From the NCBI GenBank assembly GCA_977006965.1, contig OZ345374.1:1116001-1180000 (forward strand): 64,000 nucleotides of DNA, read 5' to 3'. Made by a program: the position numbers and the translations under genes. Positions 51,143-60,296 of the stretch are shown one piece after another; position 1 is the stretch's first letter; each line of letters starts with the position of its first letter. The notes beneath the pieces are model-generated. The model ran no database searches. It was given only the letters and a program-made list of their open reading frames with translations, and was not told the origin of the DNA. The stretch is from Phymatolithon calcareum (taxonomy: Eukaryota; Rhodophyta; Florideophyceae; Hapalidiales).

Positions 51143-52495
51143 TTAATCATTGATGCGCAATGTTTGCTTGGCCTTCTTCGCCAGCTTTTTCTTGCGTGTG
51201 TTGGACAAAAATGCTGCAAGCTCTTCGGGTACATCTTCATGAAGTTCTTCTATTTTCTGCCACGTCCAATCACTTCTGTCCGGCAAACCTGACCACTGAA
51301 CTTGTACGAAGACTCCATCTGGTGCTTCTCCTATATCCACGAGTCTTTCGATTATCTCGTACTTAGTCTTGGAGTGTTCTGCTTGTTTCTTGAGCTCATT
51401 GCTTGCCTTATTTCCATCAACATCAGCACGGTACAATTGCATTCTGCTGGCATGGACCCGATCCGTTTTCCCATCCACTATGCTTGTTACATCGTAGACC
51501 AATTCGCTGACGATTGCAGTCACTCGCTTAGGACCGATCCATTTGAACTGCAGTTTGTGCTTCTTCTTCTTGCCGTCCGGAACGCGTACAACCACAAAGT
51601 CACCTAATTGAAATTGGTGACTTACTATGTTGGTGTTTTTGTTGTGTTGCTTGATTTGCTTCAACCGATTCTTGCTGACCTTTTCCGCGACATCTTTGTG
51701 CATGTTCTCGATTGAAGACTGAAGCGTGTTAATCTCGAGTAATTGCATAGCCCTTGCCTTTTCAATGCTTCTCATCTTCCCATTATATGCCTCGCAGCCA
51801 ATGGCTAGTTGTGTACGCATTGGCTTGATACCAGTCATGACTTGAAGCGGACTTCTGTATGTTCCATCGGTGTTCGAACCCAGCCTCTTGAGGGGACATT
51901 CGTTGATAACGGACATCAACATGCCTGTCACCGCAGTCCAATCCTGGGGCGCGAGTTTCAATTCGGACAAAAGAGCGTTGCAAGCTGCAAGCGCAGTTCT
52001 CATTACTCTTTCAATGGTTCCGTTTACCCACGGGGAGTATGCTACCGTGAATGAGTGTCTGATTTTGTGGATATCAGCGAGATTTTCCATCAAAACGTTC
52101 TGAAATGCGATCCTTGATCCTATACCCAGTTGTTCATAACAGTGAATGTGCGCATCCAGCGTGCCAGTTCTTCAGCTGCTGTGTCCGCATTTGCAGCGAC
52201 GGATGAACAAAACCATACATAAGACGACAAATCGTCCTTGATGACGAAAATGTATTTTTGCCCGGTAGTACTTGGACCCATATACAGAAAATCGAAATGT
52301 ATTGCTTCGTTGGGGCGAGTTTCCGTGTAATACCGATGAAAGTGGGCGTGGGATCTTGGTACCGCTTTTCGATATGATGCAGTGAATGCACTTTTTCACA
52401 AACTCCTTGCAATCGTTAACAATTGAGCCCCAAAAAACTTCTCTTTCAAAGCGCTGCTTGTTGATTCGAATCCTCTGTGTCCACCTGCACCGCAA
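51143..52495 (-). pseudogene. Gypsy integrase with C-terminal chromodomain, N-terminal half frameshifted
   Basis: The zinc region (HCGAGGHRG in the pol frame, then CKEFVKKCIHC) and the first catalytic block are spread over three frames between 52495 and 52100, so at least two indels break them. From 52093 a clean 316-codon frame holds TVAYSPWVNGTIERVMR (catalytic Glu), the GDFVVVRVPDGKKKKHKL barrel and KWIGPKRV. It ends in a chromodomain-like segment (KYEIIERLVDIGEAPDG, VQWSGLPDRSDWTW). Chromodomains on gypsy integrases direct insertion to particular chromatin. Without an intact core the protein as read cannot be catalytic. Confidence 0.85.
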
Positions 52496-54930
52496 TGTGG
52501 TACATTCAGGGCCTTAAGCTGGAGTTCGATTGATTCATCCGGGATCCAAACTTGTTTGCTTAGGTAATACAGATCCCCTTCCTTCTTTTCCGCTGTTGCC
52601 GGCCTTGATTTTTCATGTTTCTTCTGTTCCGCGATGATCATACGTGTTGTTGGCCACACAAAATCTTCGCTGAAAGGTGATTCCACGATGTCGTTTTCCA
52701 TCGATGTTTCAGAAACCCTGCGGCTCATGCCTTTCTTGCCTCTATACCCAGATAGCCATCGTGACATAATATCAGGCATAACGTTTCGCTCGCCTTCCAC
52801 ATGATCAATTGTGTACGAGAACACCGATAAGTACACGGTCCATCTTTGAACCTTGCAGATCACGTGGCTGCCAATCGTTGGTACCATTGCCATCGGATGA
52901 AATGCGAATAGCAGGTTCCTATGATCAGTGTATAGGTGGATGTTTGGTTCCCCTGCGAGCATGTAGTCGAGCTTCCGGAAGCACTTCAAAATGGCATAGG
53001 CTTCCTTCTCGAATGTGCTCCATCGCTCTTGTGCTCTCTTGAAAGATGAACTAAGAAATGCCAGCGGCTCATGCCTTTGCCGCATTATGTCCTTTGCCAG
53101 TTCACTCTCATCGCATTGCGTAACCACGGCGGCCCAATGCGCATCCGAGGCATCCGTAAATATACAGATCGTTTTGCTATAGTCTCGATGTGATAGCTTT
53201 ACCGCATTTCGGAGAGTTTCTTGCAACGACTGGAATGACTCTTCGTGTTCTGGTCCCCACCCGAGGCTGTCCAACGAAAAATTTTGAATCGCTTTCTTCT
53301 TGCGCGACCCCGCTTTGTCGTAAGCAGTTTCCAGAACGCTTCGTAGCGCTTCACTTCGGTGTGCGAAATCAGGTATACTTGAAGCCATCCACTGGACGCA
53401 GTGTAAGTATTGGCATAGCTCTGCTGCATTCTTGGGCATATGTATCTCTTTGAGACCACTGAGTCTCCGGGGATCACATTGTATCCCATGTTCATCAATC
53501 AGTCGGCCACGCCAACGTACTTGCTTGCTCCCAGCGACATCCATGAGTTCTGCATCAATATTCGGCATTGGCCATGACACAGGTACAGTCCTTGCATTCG
53601 CCTGGGTTAGATCGAACGTCATTCGATAATTCGCTGGTGGTGCTTTCGGTACCAATAGTGGTGCTGCGGCCCACGTGGCGTTTGAGTTAGGCGCAATAAA
53701 CCCATACTCCTCTAGCTTGGACATATACTTGGACATGAAATCGCGTTGGTCGGCCGTGTATCGCCTCGGCTTGCATATCACTGGTGTGATGCCCGGCTTC
53801 AATACGACTCTCATCGGTTCGACCCTAGCGGGCGGGTCATTTCCAAGGCGTAATCTGAAAACATCTCGATACGTTTCTAGCATCTCGCGTAACGTTTCCT
53901 GTCCAGATTTTGACAGTCCTTCCTCCGCTGCTTTAGTCATCATTTTTGCCAGAGCTTCGTCCATCTCCTCCTTGGTATCGGTACCCAAGTCCAACCTGTC
54001 TTCCTCGCTGTCAGATCCGTCATCGTAATCATAAGCGGCCTTATCGGAATGATATACTCCATCTGACATGATTCTGGCAATAGTTCCTTCACGATACTGC
54101 TTTTCATTGATGAGATGATTAGCTTGCACAACACCTTCATATCGATCACATGCTGCTTCGAGGACGCTTTTTGTGTCTAGTCCAAGTGCTTCTAGTATTG
54201 GTCGTTCAAGTAGGGGCTCTTTAACCTCTTGGTCTGCAACCTGCAACACCAATTCTCGTATTGTGAGCTTTTTTGCATGACGGATGAAGAGCTCTGTTGT
54301 AACCTTCACCTCCTTATTGCAGGAGATATAGATAGGTTTGTTCTCTGAATTGGTTGCTGCTGCCAATCCATACTTGCGTTCATTCTGGAACGTCTTTGTT
54401 TCGATTCGGGCTCCGGTTTCCATTAACGTTGCATAAAGGTCCGGAGGCATGAGATTGATATCTGAGCCCGCATCCGCGCATATCATTCTTGATTCCACTC
54501 TCCCAAATCGTGCCTTGATGAGTGTGGTATTTGTTGGATATGCGTCACTGTTTCGGCTCGACACTTTCTTCGCGCCTTTCTGTTTCGTTTTCTTCTTCTT
54601 GTATTCCTCCAGTAGCCGTTTCTTCTCACCTTCTTCGCAATCTTCGCAGTCGCGTAGGAAGTGCCTTTTTTCTTTGGCCTCACATGGGGGATTAAGACAT
54701 ATTGGAATCCACTTCTTTGGTTTCGTGTCCACTTGGAATTCAGATTTTTGCGTCTTCTTCGGTGTTGAGTTTGTAACCTTGGGGCGCATGCCTTCTGCCC
54801 TTTGGCATATCTCAGCTTCCTTGCACAGTAAATTGATATAGGCTCTGAGGTCCTGCTTCAATCCTTGCTGATATTCGAGGTGCCTTTCCATTACCTTCTT
54901 CAAATTTGTTGGGAAAACCTTATCCTGCAT
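52396..54930 (-). CDS. Gypsy gag C-terminus, protease, RT remnant and RNase H; RT core deleted
   Basis: The ATG at 54930 opens 844 codons. The N-terminus (MERHLEYQQGLKQDL) looks like the second half of gag. A Cys-rich segment with CLNPPCEAKEKRHFLRDCEDC follows. Protease is marked by ICADAGSDINLMP (DAG in place of DSG/DTG). RT begins normally (APLLVPKAPPANYRMTFDLT). It then jumps from LMDVAGSK to QVRWRGRLIDEHGIQC near 53515, which belongs to the end of RT. The palm with the Y-x-D-D box is therefore missing while the frame is preserved. RNase H is present (ICIFTDASDAHWAAV, TFEKEAYAIL, LYTDHRNLLF). This copy cannot make cDNA itself. It could move only with help from an intact relative. Confidence 0.88.
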   Translation of the reverse strand: MQDKVFPTNLKKVMERHLEYQQGLKQDLRAYINLLCKEAEICQRAEGMRPKVTNSTPKKTQKSEFQVDTKPKKWIPICLNPPCEAKEKRHFLRDCEDCEEGEKKRLLEEYKKKKTKQKGAKKVSSRNSDAYPTNTTLIKARFGRVESRMICADAGSDINLMPPDLYATLMETGARIETKTFQNERKYGLAAATNSENKPIYISCNKEVKVTTELFIRHAKKLTIRELVLQVADQEVKEPLLERPILEALGLDTKSVLEAACDRYEGVVQANHLINEKQYREGTIARIMSDGVYHSDKAAYDYDDGSDSEEDRLDLGTDTKEEMDEALAKMMTKAAEEGLSKSGQETLREMLETYRDVFRLRLGNDPPARVEPMRVVLKPGITPVICKPRRYTADQRDFMSKYMSKLEEYGFIAPNSNATWAAAPLLVPKAPPANYRMTFDLTQANARTVPVSWPMPNIDAELMDVAGSKQVRWRGRLIDEHGIQCDPRRLSGLKEIHMPKNAAELCQYLHCVQWMASSIPDFAHRSEALRSVLETAYDKAGSRKKKAIQNFSLDSLGWGPEHEESFQSLQETLRNAVKLSHRDYSKTICIFTDASDAHWAAVVTQCDESELAKDIMRQRHEPLAFLSSSFKRAQERWSTFEKEAYAILKCFRKLDYMLAGEPNIHLYTDHRNLLFAFHPMAMVPTIGSHVICKVQRWTVYLSVFSYTIDHVEGERNVMPDIMSRWLSGYRGKKGMSRRVSETSMENDIVESPFSEDFVWPTTRMIIAEQKKHEKSRPATAEKKEGDLYYLSKQVWIPDESIELQLKALNVPHCGAGGHRGFESTSSALKEKFFGAQLLTIARSL

Positions 54931-54935
54931 GAGCG

Positions 54936-55463
54936 CTATGGTTTTCTTCGGATTGTTTGCTTGAAGTTCGGGTACCCAGCTCCTTCTAATCTTGAGAAGA
55001 AATCTGTAGCAAACTCCAGAATCCTCGCCTCTGCTTGTACGACGTGCATTGGCATTCGAAGGCCGTGTAGAGCCTTCTCTATGATTTCCGGGTGTACCTG
55101 GTCGTCTTCATTCTTTTGCACCAAACCTTCAATAAACTTTTGAATATCGTTCAATGTCAGAGCTTCAGCTGTCTCAGCTCTTGATATGTCATTGAACTTC
55201 CCAAGGAAGAACATAGACTCGAGAAGACTCCTGTCGATAGACACCTTGTAAGATGCCACCGTCATCGCCCGGACTTCCTTCTTCTTCTCGTTGACCTCAT
55301 CTTCGTACCGCTTCCTCTCCTTCAAAAACCTTGTCACAACTCTTGGGTCGAGACTCCGCAAAATCGGGTGGCTCACGGGTTGGAAAAGCGCGGCGGTTGG
55401 TTGCCGATCGGTAGGTTGCGCCGACGAAATACTTCCGCTTCCCATGGTTCGATGGTCATCCAT
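54936..55463 (-). CDS. Gypsy gag N-terminal part
   Basis: The first in-frame ATG is at 55463 (the open frame extends to 55493). The product is about 175 residues, helical and charged (RFLKERKRYEDEVNEKKK), with SRLEGAGYPNF near the end. The frame stops at 54936, five bases before the downstream ATG at 54930, which is in another frame. The downstream product starts with gag-like sequence, so a frame change splits gag. It may be a mutation rather than programmed frameshifting. Confidence 0.7.
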   Translation of the reverse strand: MDDHRTMGSGSISSAQPTDRQPTAALFQPVSHPILRSLDPRVVTRFLKERKRYEDEVNEKKKEVRAMTVASYKVSIDRSLLESMFFLGKFNDISRAETAEALTLNDIQKFIEGLVQKNEDDQVHPEIIEKALHGLRMPMHVVQAEARILEFATDFFSRLEGAGYPNFKQTIRRKP

Positions 55464-55519
55464 TTCTTGAACAATCTTCGTCTTAACACTCAAACATTCT
55501 CCTGCAGGAAAGAAATTTC

Positions 55520-55708
55520 TGTAATCACTGGGAGTGAAAAGAGAAGGTCGGGTTTATCTTGAAAATGGGTGGTATCTCTGTGATGCGGTGATGAGATGCC
55601 CAGTCTAAGGTGCGATCAGGATCGCCGCTTCAAATGGGCAGGGGCGTTATGATATCACAGAGAATGTAATTGTTCCTAATTACTCTCGTTCAGCATTGCG
55701 TGTCTACA
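55520..55708 (-). repeat. 5' LTR of the gypsy element
   Basis: 189 bp and apparently identical to the LTR at 50929-51117. The right flank CCCA is the TSD. In coding sense the interior begins GAAATTTCTTTCCTGC, which does not start with the TGG expected for a tRNA 3' end. Confidence 0.9.
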
Positions 55709-55736
55709 CCCAGTACGTTGAATTTTACGTACCTAA

Positions 55737-55815
55737 CACTAGGGGAGCACGGCAACATTTTGGCCCGATAGTTATTAGTTGATTTGGGCCAAAATGGTGC
55801 AGTGCTCCCCCGGTG
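55737..55815. repeat. Short inverted-repeat element (MITE-like), 30-bp arms
   Basis: The left arm 55737-55766 begins CACTAGGGGAGCAC and the right arm 55786-55815 ends GTGCTCCCCCGGTG. They are reverse complements at 26 of 30 positions around a 19-nt loop. The CACTA start recalls CACTA transposons, but the arms are much longer than the element is useful for. No clear target duplication was found. It lies 28 bp from the gypsy element. Confidence 0.7.
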
Positions 55816-55964
55816 AACGCTTATACTGGCCCGAGTTATATTATAAAATTAGATGCTACCAACAACCAATTACCACGTACTACGCATGATACATTTGAAG
55901 TGATCGTTATTTCCGACAACTCTGCTCTTGCTGAACTATACACTTTCGTACAACCTACCTACCA

Positions 55965-56078
55965 GCAATTCGAATTGCAATTCTTCATCAGAACCCAATT
56001 TGGGTCGAATTGCTACGAATTGCAATTAATTGCAATAGCAATGGATTGCGCACGACCCCTGGTTGTGTTTGCCCACGG
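55965..56078. repeat. Dispersed repeat with GCAATT/ATTGC motifs, copy 2
   Basis: GAATTGCAATT, ATTGCAATTAATTGCAAT and CGACCCCTGGTTGTGTTTG occur in the same order as the related stretch at 12100-12260. The element is rich in short palindromes. The limits are approximate. Confidence 0.4.
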
Positions 56079-56535
56079 ATCTAAAAACAGAGTAACTTAA
56101 GGATCAACTACTTAGTATCGTCATGTTGATTTTTGCTGTTTACGTCTTGACATTGGAACATTGTGTCCCGGTTAATCGCCAAATAATTAATCTCCAATTT
56201 CAACTGGACGCTGAACCAAGTCAATTCATTAAATCACAGTGAGGAATAAATATCAATACAATCCAGTAAATCAACATGTTTTGGTTCAAGTTTACGGTTA
56301 ATTTTTTTGAGGGTTCCAGAGTTCGACATGACTCTGTGGCGGGTTGGATACATTTTCGTCCATCTAGAAAACTGCTCATTTCGTATTCAGGTTCCATCAA
56401 GTACCAAAAAGAGCTCTTTTTTGATCCACGGTTCATCCATACATCTTGGTTTCATCCCAAATGTTTTCAACAATAATAGTTCAATACTTTCGGACAGTTT
56501 TCCTTCTTCGAAGGAAAATACTTGCGCGAAGTCTA

Positions 56536-56985
56536 GTTTGAAGTTTCGGAATTATGAAGTCTCTCATTGGACCGTATTTCCAGAAAAATTGCAATTGCAA
56601 ATATCCAGTCCAATCGATTGCATATGCATGTTTGACCTAGTTTTCGTGCGAGCAAACTAGGTCATACATATCATATGCTGTAGTTATCAATAGACAATAC
56701 AACTGGCTGGATTCAAACGGGTACAAATCCATCCAGTTAGATTCCCGCACGAGTTAGTCTTGGTTGAATTCAGGTTTCGGAATTCGGAAATCTCTCATTG
56801 GACCGTATTTCCAGAAAAATTGCAACTGCAAATATCCAGTCCAATCGATTCATATGCATATGTGTCTGACCTACAGTAGTTCTCGTGTGAGAAAACTATC
56901 AATAGACAATAGGTTACAACTGGCTGGATTGGAAGGGGTACAAATCCATCCAGTTAGATTCCCGCACGATTTAAGTACGTATTGA
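56536..56985. repeat. Two tandem copies of a 220-bp segment, each with inverted repeats
   Basis: CTCTCATTGGACCGTATTTC starts both copies, at about 56563 and 56793. They continue in parallel through AAATATCCAGTCCAATCGATT to CATCCAGTTAGATTCCCGCAC. Copy 1 contains an exact hairpin GACCTAGTTT (56634-56643) / AAACTAGGTC (56654-56663). In copy 2 the corresponding region is changed. Both have the imperfect pair CTGGCTGGATT / AATCCATCCAG. The pair ends about 240 bp before the cytidylyltransferase ATG. Confidence 0.75.
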
Positions 56986-57222
56986 TTATTCGATGTCGAA
57001 AACCTATCTGATGCACCGTGTGCTCGGCTCAGTTCGATCCCCATGTTTGAAACAGAATTTGATTGGGGCACCGGACCGGAGCACATTGGCTATGATACAA
57101 TCCACTGAGGTCAAAAGAGCAATGTGTGTGCTCTTTGCCAATCACACTTTGTGGATGTTTGTCAACCCCGGCGTCGGCCCGAGTACGCGACTCGCCAAGC
57201 GCGGCTGCGCTGTTTCGGTAAC

Positions 57223-58500
57223 ATGGACGCAAACATGACCGCGGTGTTCTACCTTTTCGATGGCGTGATCGCCGCACGAACTTTCTATTGCTTTCTGAGA
57301 ACCTTCTTCACTTCCAAGATGGAACGGCAAGCTCGTGCTGAGAAGCTGGCGTCACAGGCTGGGGAAGCCCAGAAGCGACTGCAGAATGGGAAAAAGAAAC
57401 CAGTCAGGGTTTACATGGATGGATGCTTTGATGCCATGCACTTTGGACATGCCAATGCGCTGCGTCAAGCTCGAGCCCTGGGTGACATTCTCGTCGTTGG
57501 AATTAATCCAGAAGTTGAAATACGCAAGCACAAGGGACCACCTATTATGACCGATGAAGAGCGAAAAATTGCGGTAGAGAGCGTGAAATGGGTCGATGAA
57601 GTTCTTGTCAATGTGCCATACGTTGTTACTCCTGACTTTTTGGAAGAACTTATCACGAAGCACAAGATTGATATCATTGCTCACGGAGATGATCCCTGCA
57701 TTGGGGCTGATGGTGAGGACGTTTACAAGGCGGTCAAAGAAATGGGTCGTTTTCGCACTGTGAAGCGTACTGAAGGGGTGAGTTCAACAGATATCGTGGG
57801 CCGAATGTTGCTCTGTACAAGAGATCATCATCTAGACCTTCGCACTGCGATGCGTAACCAAAGAAAAGCAGTCAAAAACACTGGAGATGGGACAAATGTT
57901 CCCATTCCATTTACGCGAGAGAGCTCATTTCTTCCGACGACGAGGAGGCTGATCCAGTTTGCAGGGGAAACCAGAGCGCCGAGGCGGGGTGATCGTGTTG
58001 TGTATTGTGATGGAACTTTCGACATGTTCCACGCCGGTCATATCGAAACGCTTCGCCGTGCAAGGGAGCAGGGAGATTTTCTTCTTGTTGGCATTCATGA
58101 TGACCGCACTGTTAACGGGCGCAAGGGTGGGAACTTTCCCATCATGAATCTTCATGAACGTACGTTGAGTGTTTTGGCTTGTAAGTATGTGGATGAAGTA
58201 ATCATCGGAGCTCCGTGGGTTGTTTCGGAGGACATGATCAAAACAATGAATATCTGCAAGGTAATTCATGGTACTCATTATGGGACGACGCTGGAGTCTT
58301 ATTCGATGGTGGATAGATATGCGGTGCCAAAGGCGGCGGGAATTTTCTCGGAACTTGAATCAACGAGCGATCTGAGTGTGCACGTAATCCTGTCAAGGGT
58401 TGTAGCGAACAGGGAGGCGTTCATCAAGCGGAACGTTAAGAAGGTTGCGGCTGAAACGGAGTATTTGACTGTGCACAAGCAGTACGTTCCGGAATGCTAG
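57223..58500 (+). CDS. PCYT2/ECT1: Ethanolamine-phosphate cytidylyltransferase (EC 2.7.7.14)
   Basis: The first in-frame ATG is at 57223 (AACATGGAC), giving 425 residues without an intron. The enzyme makes CDP-ethanolamine from CTP and phosphoethanolamine, the controlled step of the Kennedy pathway to phosphatidylethanolamine. Two cytidylyltransferase folds stand in tandem, as is usual for this enzyme. The first has VYMDGCFDAMHFGHANAL (HFGH, residues 73-76) and RTEGVSSTD from residue 182. The second has VYCDGTFDMFHAGHIETL (HAGH, residues 270-273). A hydrophobic N-terminus (AVFYLFDGVIAARTFYCFL) may anchor it to a membrane, as in plant homologues. The length is near that of plant enzymes. All catalytic signatures are intact, so it is very probably functional. 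Confidence 0.95.
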   Translation: MDANMTAVFYLFDGVIAARTFYCFLRTFFTSKMERQARAEKLASQAGEAQKRLQNGKKKPVRVYMDGCFDAMHFGHANALRQARALGDILVVGINPEVEIRKHKGPPIMTDEERKIAVESVKWVDEVLVNVPYVVTPDFLEELITKHKIDIIAHGDDPCIGADGEDVYKAVKEMGRFRTVKRTEGVSSTDIVGRMLLCTRDHHLDLRTAMRNQRKAVKNTGDGTNVPIPFTRESSFLPTTRRLIQFAGETRAPRRGDRVVYCDGTFDMFHAGHIETLRRAREQGDFLLVGIHDDRTVNGRKGGNFPIMNLHERTLSVLACKYVDEVIIGAPWVVSEDMIKTMNICKVIHGTHYGTTLESYSMVDRYAVPKAAGIFSELESTSDLSVHVILSRVVANREAFIKRNVKKVAAETEYLTVHKQYVPEC

Positions 58501-59284
58501 TCTGTGGCTGTACATGGTGCAGTTTTGAGCGGAAGAGAGTTTTAAGTTTTTGCTCCGAGGTCATGTATGCTTATTCTTGTTCAACGAGGAAACGAATGTT
58601 GTGCTCGTCCTGCTCTTTTAGATTGACAATTTACTAGAGGCGACTACGGCTAGAGAAATGGAACAAAAAATCCAGGCTTGGTGTTCGGCGCAACGACAAT
58701 GAGCTTGCTCTTGTTTTGTCTTCTTTGCCTAATAGCGAGACTATTTTTTGGCTTGGGGGGAAGATATCGATAAAATTGCGCACCCAATCCAAGCTGATTC
58801 TTCTTGGCTTGGTAGAATAGAACGAGATGCTGCAACAGAATTAGATGTTGTGTGGCACAATTTGGATACGGGTTTGGTAATTCGAGTAATTCTGCTTCTT
58901 TAATGCTGAAATGGGCGAATGTTCAGCACTTATTCTTTCTAGCTTCTGTCCACTAAAGCCGCGAAGCAGGCGTCATCCTTTACAAATGGAAAACAGAGTT
59001 TCTTCAAACCGGTTTGTGGCTGTAAGTGACGAACAGATATGCCCAAGACGTACGAGGTTGAGAGCATCAACCAGTGCAATTGAACAATGTGCGATTTGAG
59101 GGATCTCTCTAGCGGGACAAATCGCGCGCGCCGTACACCGGTGTGGGAGTGTCGCAAGTTCTAGTTTGGCCATTAGCAGCCCTGTGGTTCAGGCTCGGAT
59201 GAACGGTAGGGAGCTGTCTGTACAGTACGCCGTTGTTTGTTTGGGGAAGCACAGACTCGGGGGAGAACTATTTCTCAAGTTTAA
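58501..59284. other. Interval between two lipid-metabolism genes, no gene seen
   Basis: This holds the 3' flank of the cytidylyltransferase gene and the upstream region of the acyltransferase-like gene. Only short frames occur. No clear AATAAA was found right after the stop. Confidence 0.5.
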
Positions 59285-59476
59285 TTGTTTCATAGATCGT
59301 CAGTAATTGAGTCCACTTGGCACAAGTGGATTGAGCTGATCTCGGCTGTCTGTCCCAGCCGGGACAGGAGCTGGCTGGGACACTACATTTCTCCGAAGTG
59401 TCGATGCGATTACCTTCACAAGCCACCTTCCACTCCCTGGTTTGGCGACTGGATCCACTTGAAGCAAGTCTTGGGC

Positions 59477-60178
59477 ATGCCGACAGCCATAGCAGTGAAT
59501 CCCGTGGTCTGGTTCCAGGAGCTCGGCATTGGTTTGGCTAAACTGCACGTACTCCAACTTGTGTCAGGGTTATTTACCCTATTGATCATTCGGTACTCAC
59601 ACCGTTTGTCCTTGCCACGCCAGCTTGCTCTATCCCTGCTTCTCAATGCCTGCCTAGGGTGCGTGTCATGGACCATTTTTGATCCCAAAACGCACATTGC
59701 AGGATGCATCATGGGTGCCGTGAGTTTTGTCGCCTACTCTCCGCTCAAGTGTATGCACTGGATACAGAAGCACGCTTTCGAAGGCTGCAACGGACGTGGT
59801 TACGAAATTGTAATATCCACCGCCATTCCTCTGGCTCAAGTGCGGCAGCATGCTCCGTCTGAAAACCCGTCAGTTCAATTCATGCGCGGCGTGGTTCACA
59901 TCGTATTCGCAACCGTCGTATCTCCAACTCTTCTCGGCGCGCGGAAAGGGTTGTTGTTCTGTATCGCTGAGATTTTGATGCCGATCTTCGGTGTTTCGGG
60001 CGTTTTCAATCTGTGCGCTGCCTATGCGGGAGCCGTACTGGGAGTGCGTAGCGCATGTCCATTGTCTCTACCCGCACTGTATTCTACCACAAGTCTCCAA
60101 AAGTTTTGGAGAGTGTGGAATCTCCGTAAGCGACACCTCTCTTCTCCCACTCGTTGCGCTTTCATTGCCGTACTCTAA
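59477..60178 (+). CDS. Wax-synthase/MBOAT-like acyltransferase, N-terminal part
   Basis: The frame is open from 59285 but the first ATG is at 59477 (GGCATGCCG). Several membrane helices are visible, including VLQLVSGLFTLLIIRYS, LALSLLLNACLGCVSW and LLFCIAEILMPIFGVSGVF. The order resembles fungal and algal wax-synthase-domain proteins. Near the end, TTSLQKFWRVWN matches the S-L-x-x-F-W-x-x-W motif of that family. The frame then stops at 60176-60178 in a segment that other frames read through. The C-terminal half, with the catalytic His, is in another frame from 60297. Such proteins esterify fatty alcohols or sterols at the endoplasmic reticulum. The identity of the acceptor cannot be told. Confidence 0.6.
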   Translation: MPTAIAVNPVVWFQELGIGLAKLHVLQLVSGLFTLLIIRYSHRLSLPRQLALSLLLNACLGCVSWTIFDPKTHIAGCIMGAVSFVAYSPLKCMHWIQKHAFEGCNGRGYEIVISTAIPLAQVRQHAPSENPSVQFMRGVVHIVFATVVSPTLLGARKGLLFCIAEILMPIFGVSGVFNLCAAYAGAVLGVRSACPLSLPALYSTTSLQKFWRVWNLRKRHLSSPTRCAFIAVL

Positions 60179-60296
60179 CATTTTGAGGAACTTCGCGCGT
60201 GTGTGTTGGACCGTCGTAGCTATTGGGGACGGTGCATTGCGAGGAGGCTTGTACGACGTACGTTGAAGCCCGCCCTATCTAGCTCAGGGAAGTGCA

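Larger units (their letters stand above)
50929..55708 (-). mobile_element. Ty3/gypsy chromovirus-like element, defective
   Basis: Two apparently identical 189-bp direct repeats (50929-51117 and 55520-55708, TGTAATCAC...TCTACA) bound the element. CCCA at 50925-50928 and 55709-55712 forms a 4-bp TSD. The coding strand is minus. The order is gag (55463-54936), protease, RT remnant and RNase H (54930-52396), then integrase and chromodomain (52495-51143). RNase H before integrase is the gypsy order. The RT core is deleted in frame and the integrase N-terminal half is frameshifted. The matching LTRs point to a recent insertion despite these defects. No clear tRNA 3'-end complement lies beside the 5' LTR. 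Confidence 0.9.

Noticed and set aside
54930-54940. Programmed frameshift between gag and pol of the gypsy element
   Set aside because: The downstream frame begins with sequence that still looks like gag, and no slippery heptamer was recognised. The copy carries other disabling changes, so a mutation is more likely.
57124-57222. N-terminal extension of the cytidylyltransferase
   Set aside because: It would start at GTG and be Cys/Arg-rich. The first in-frame ATG at 57223 gives a normal length.
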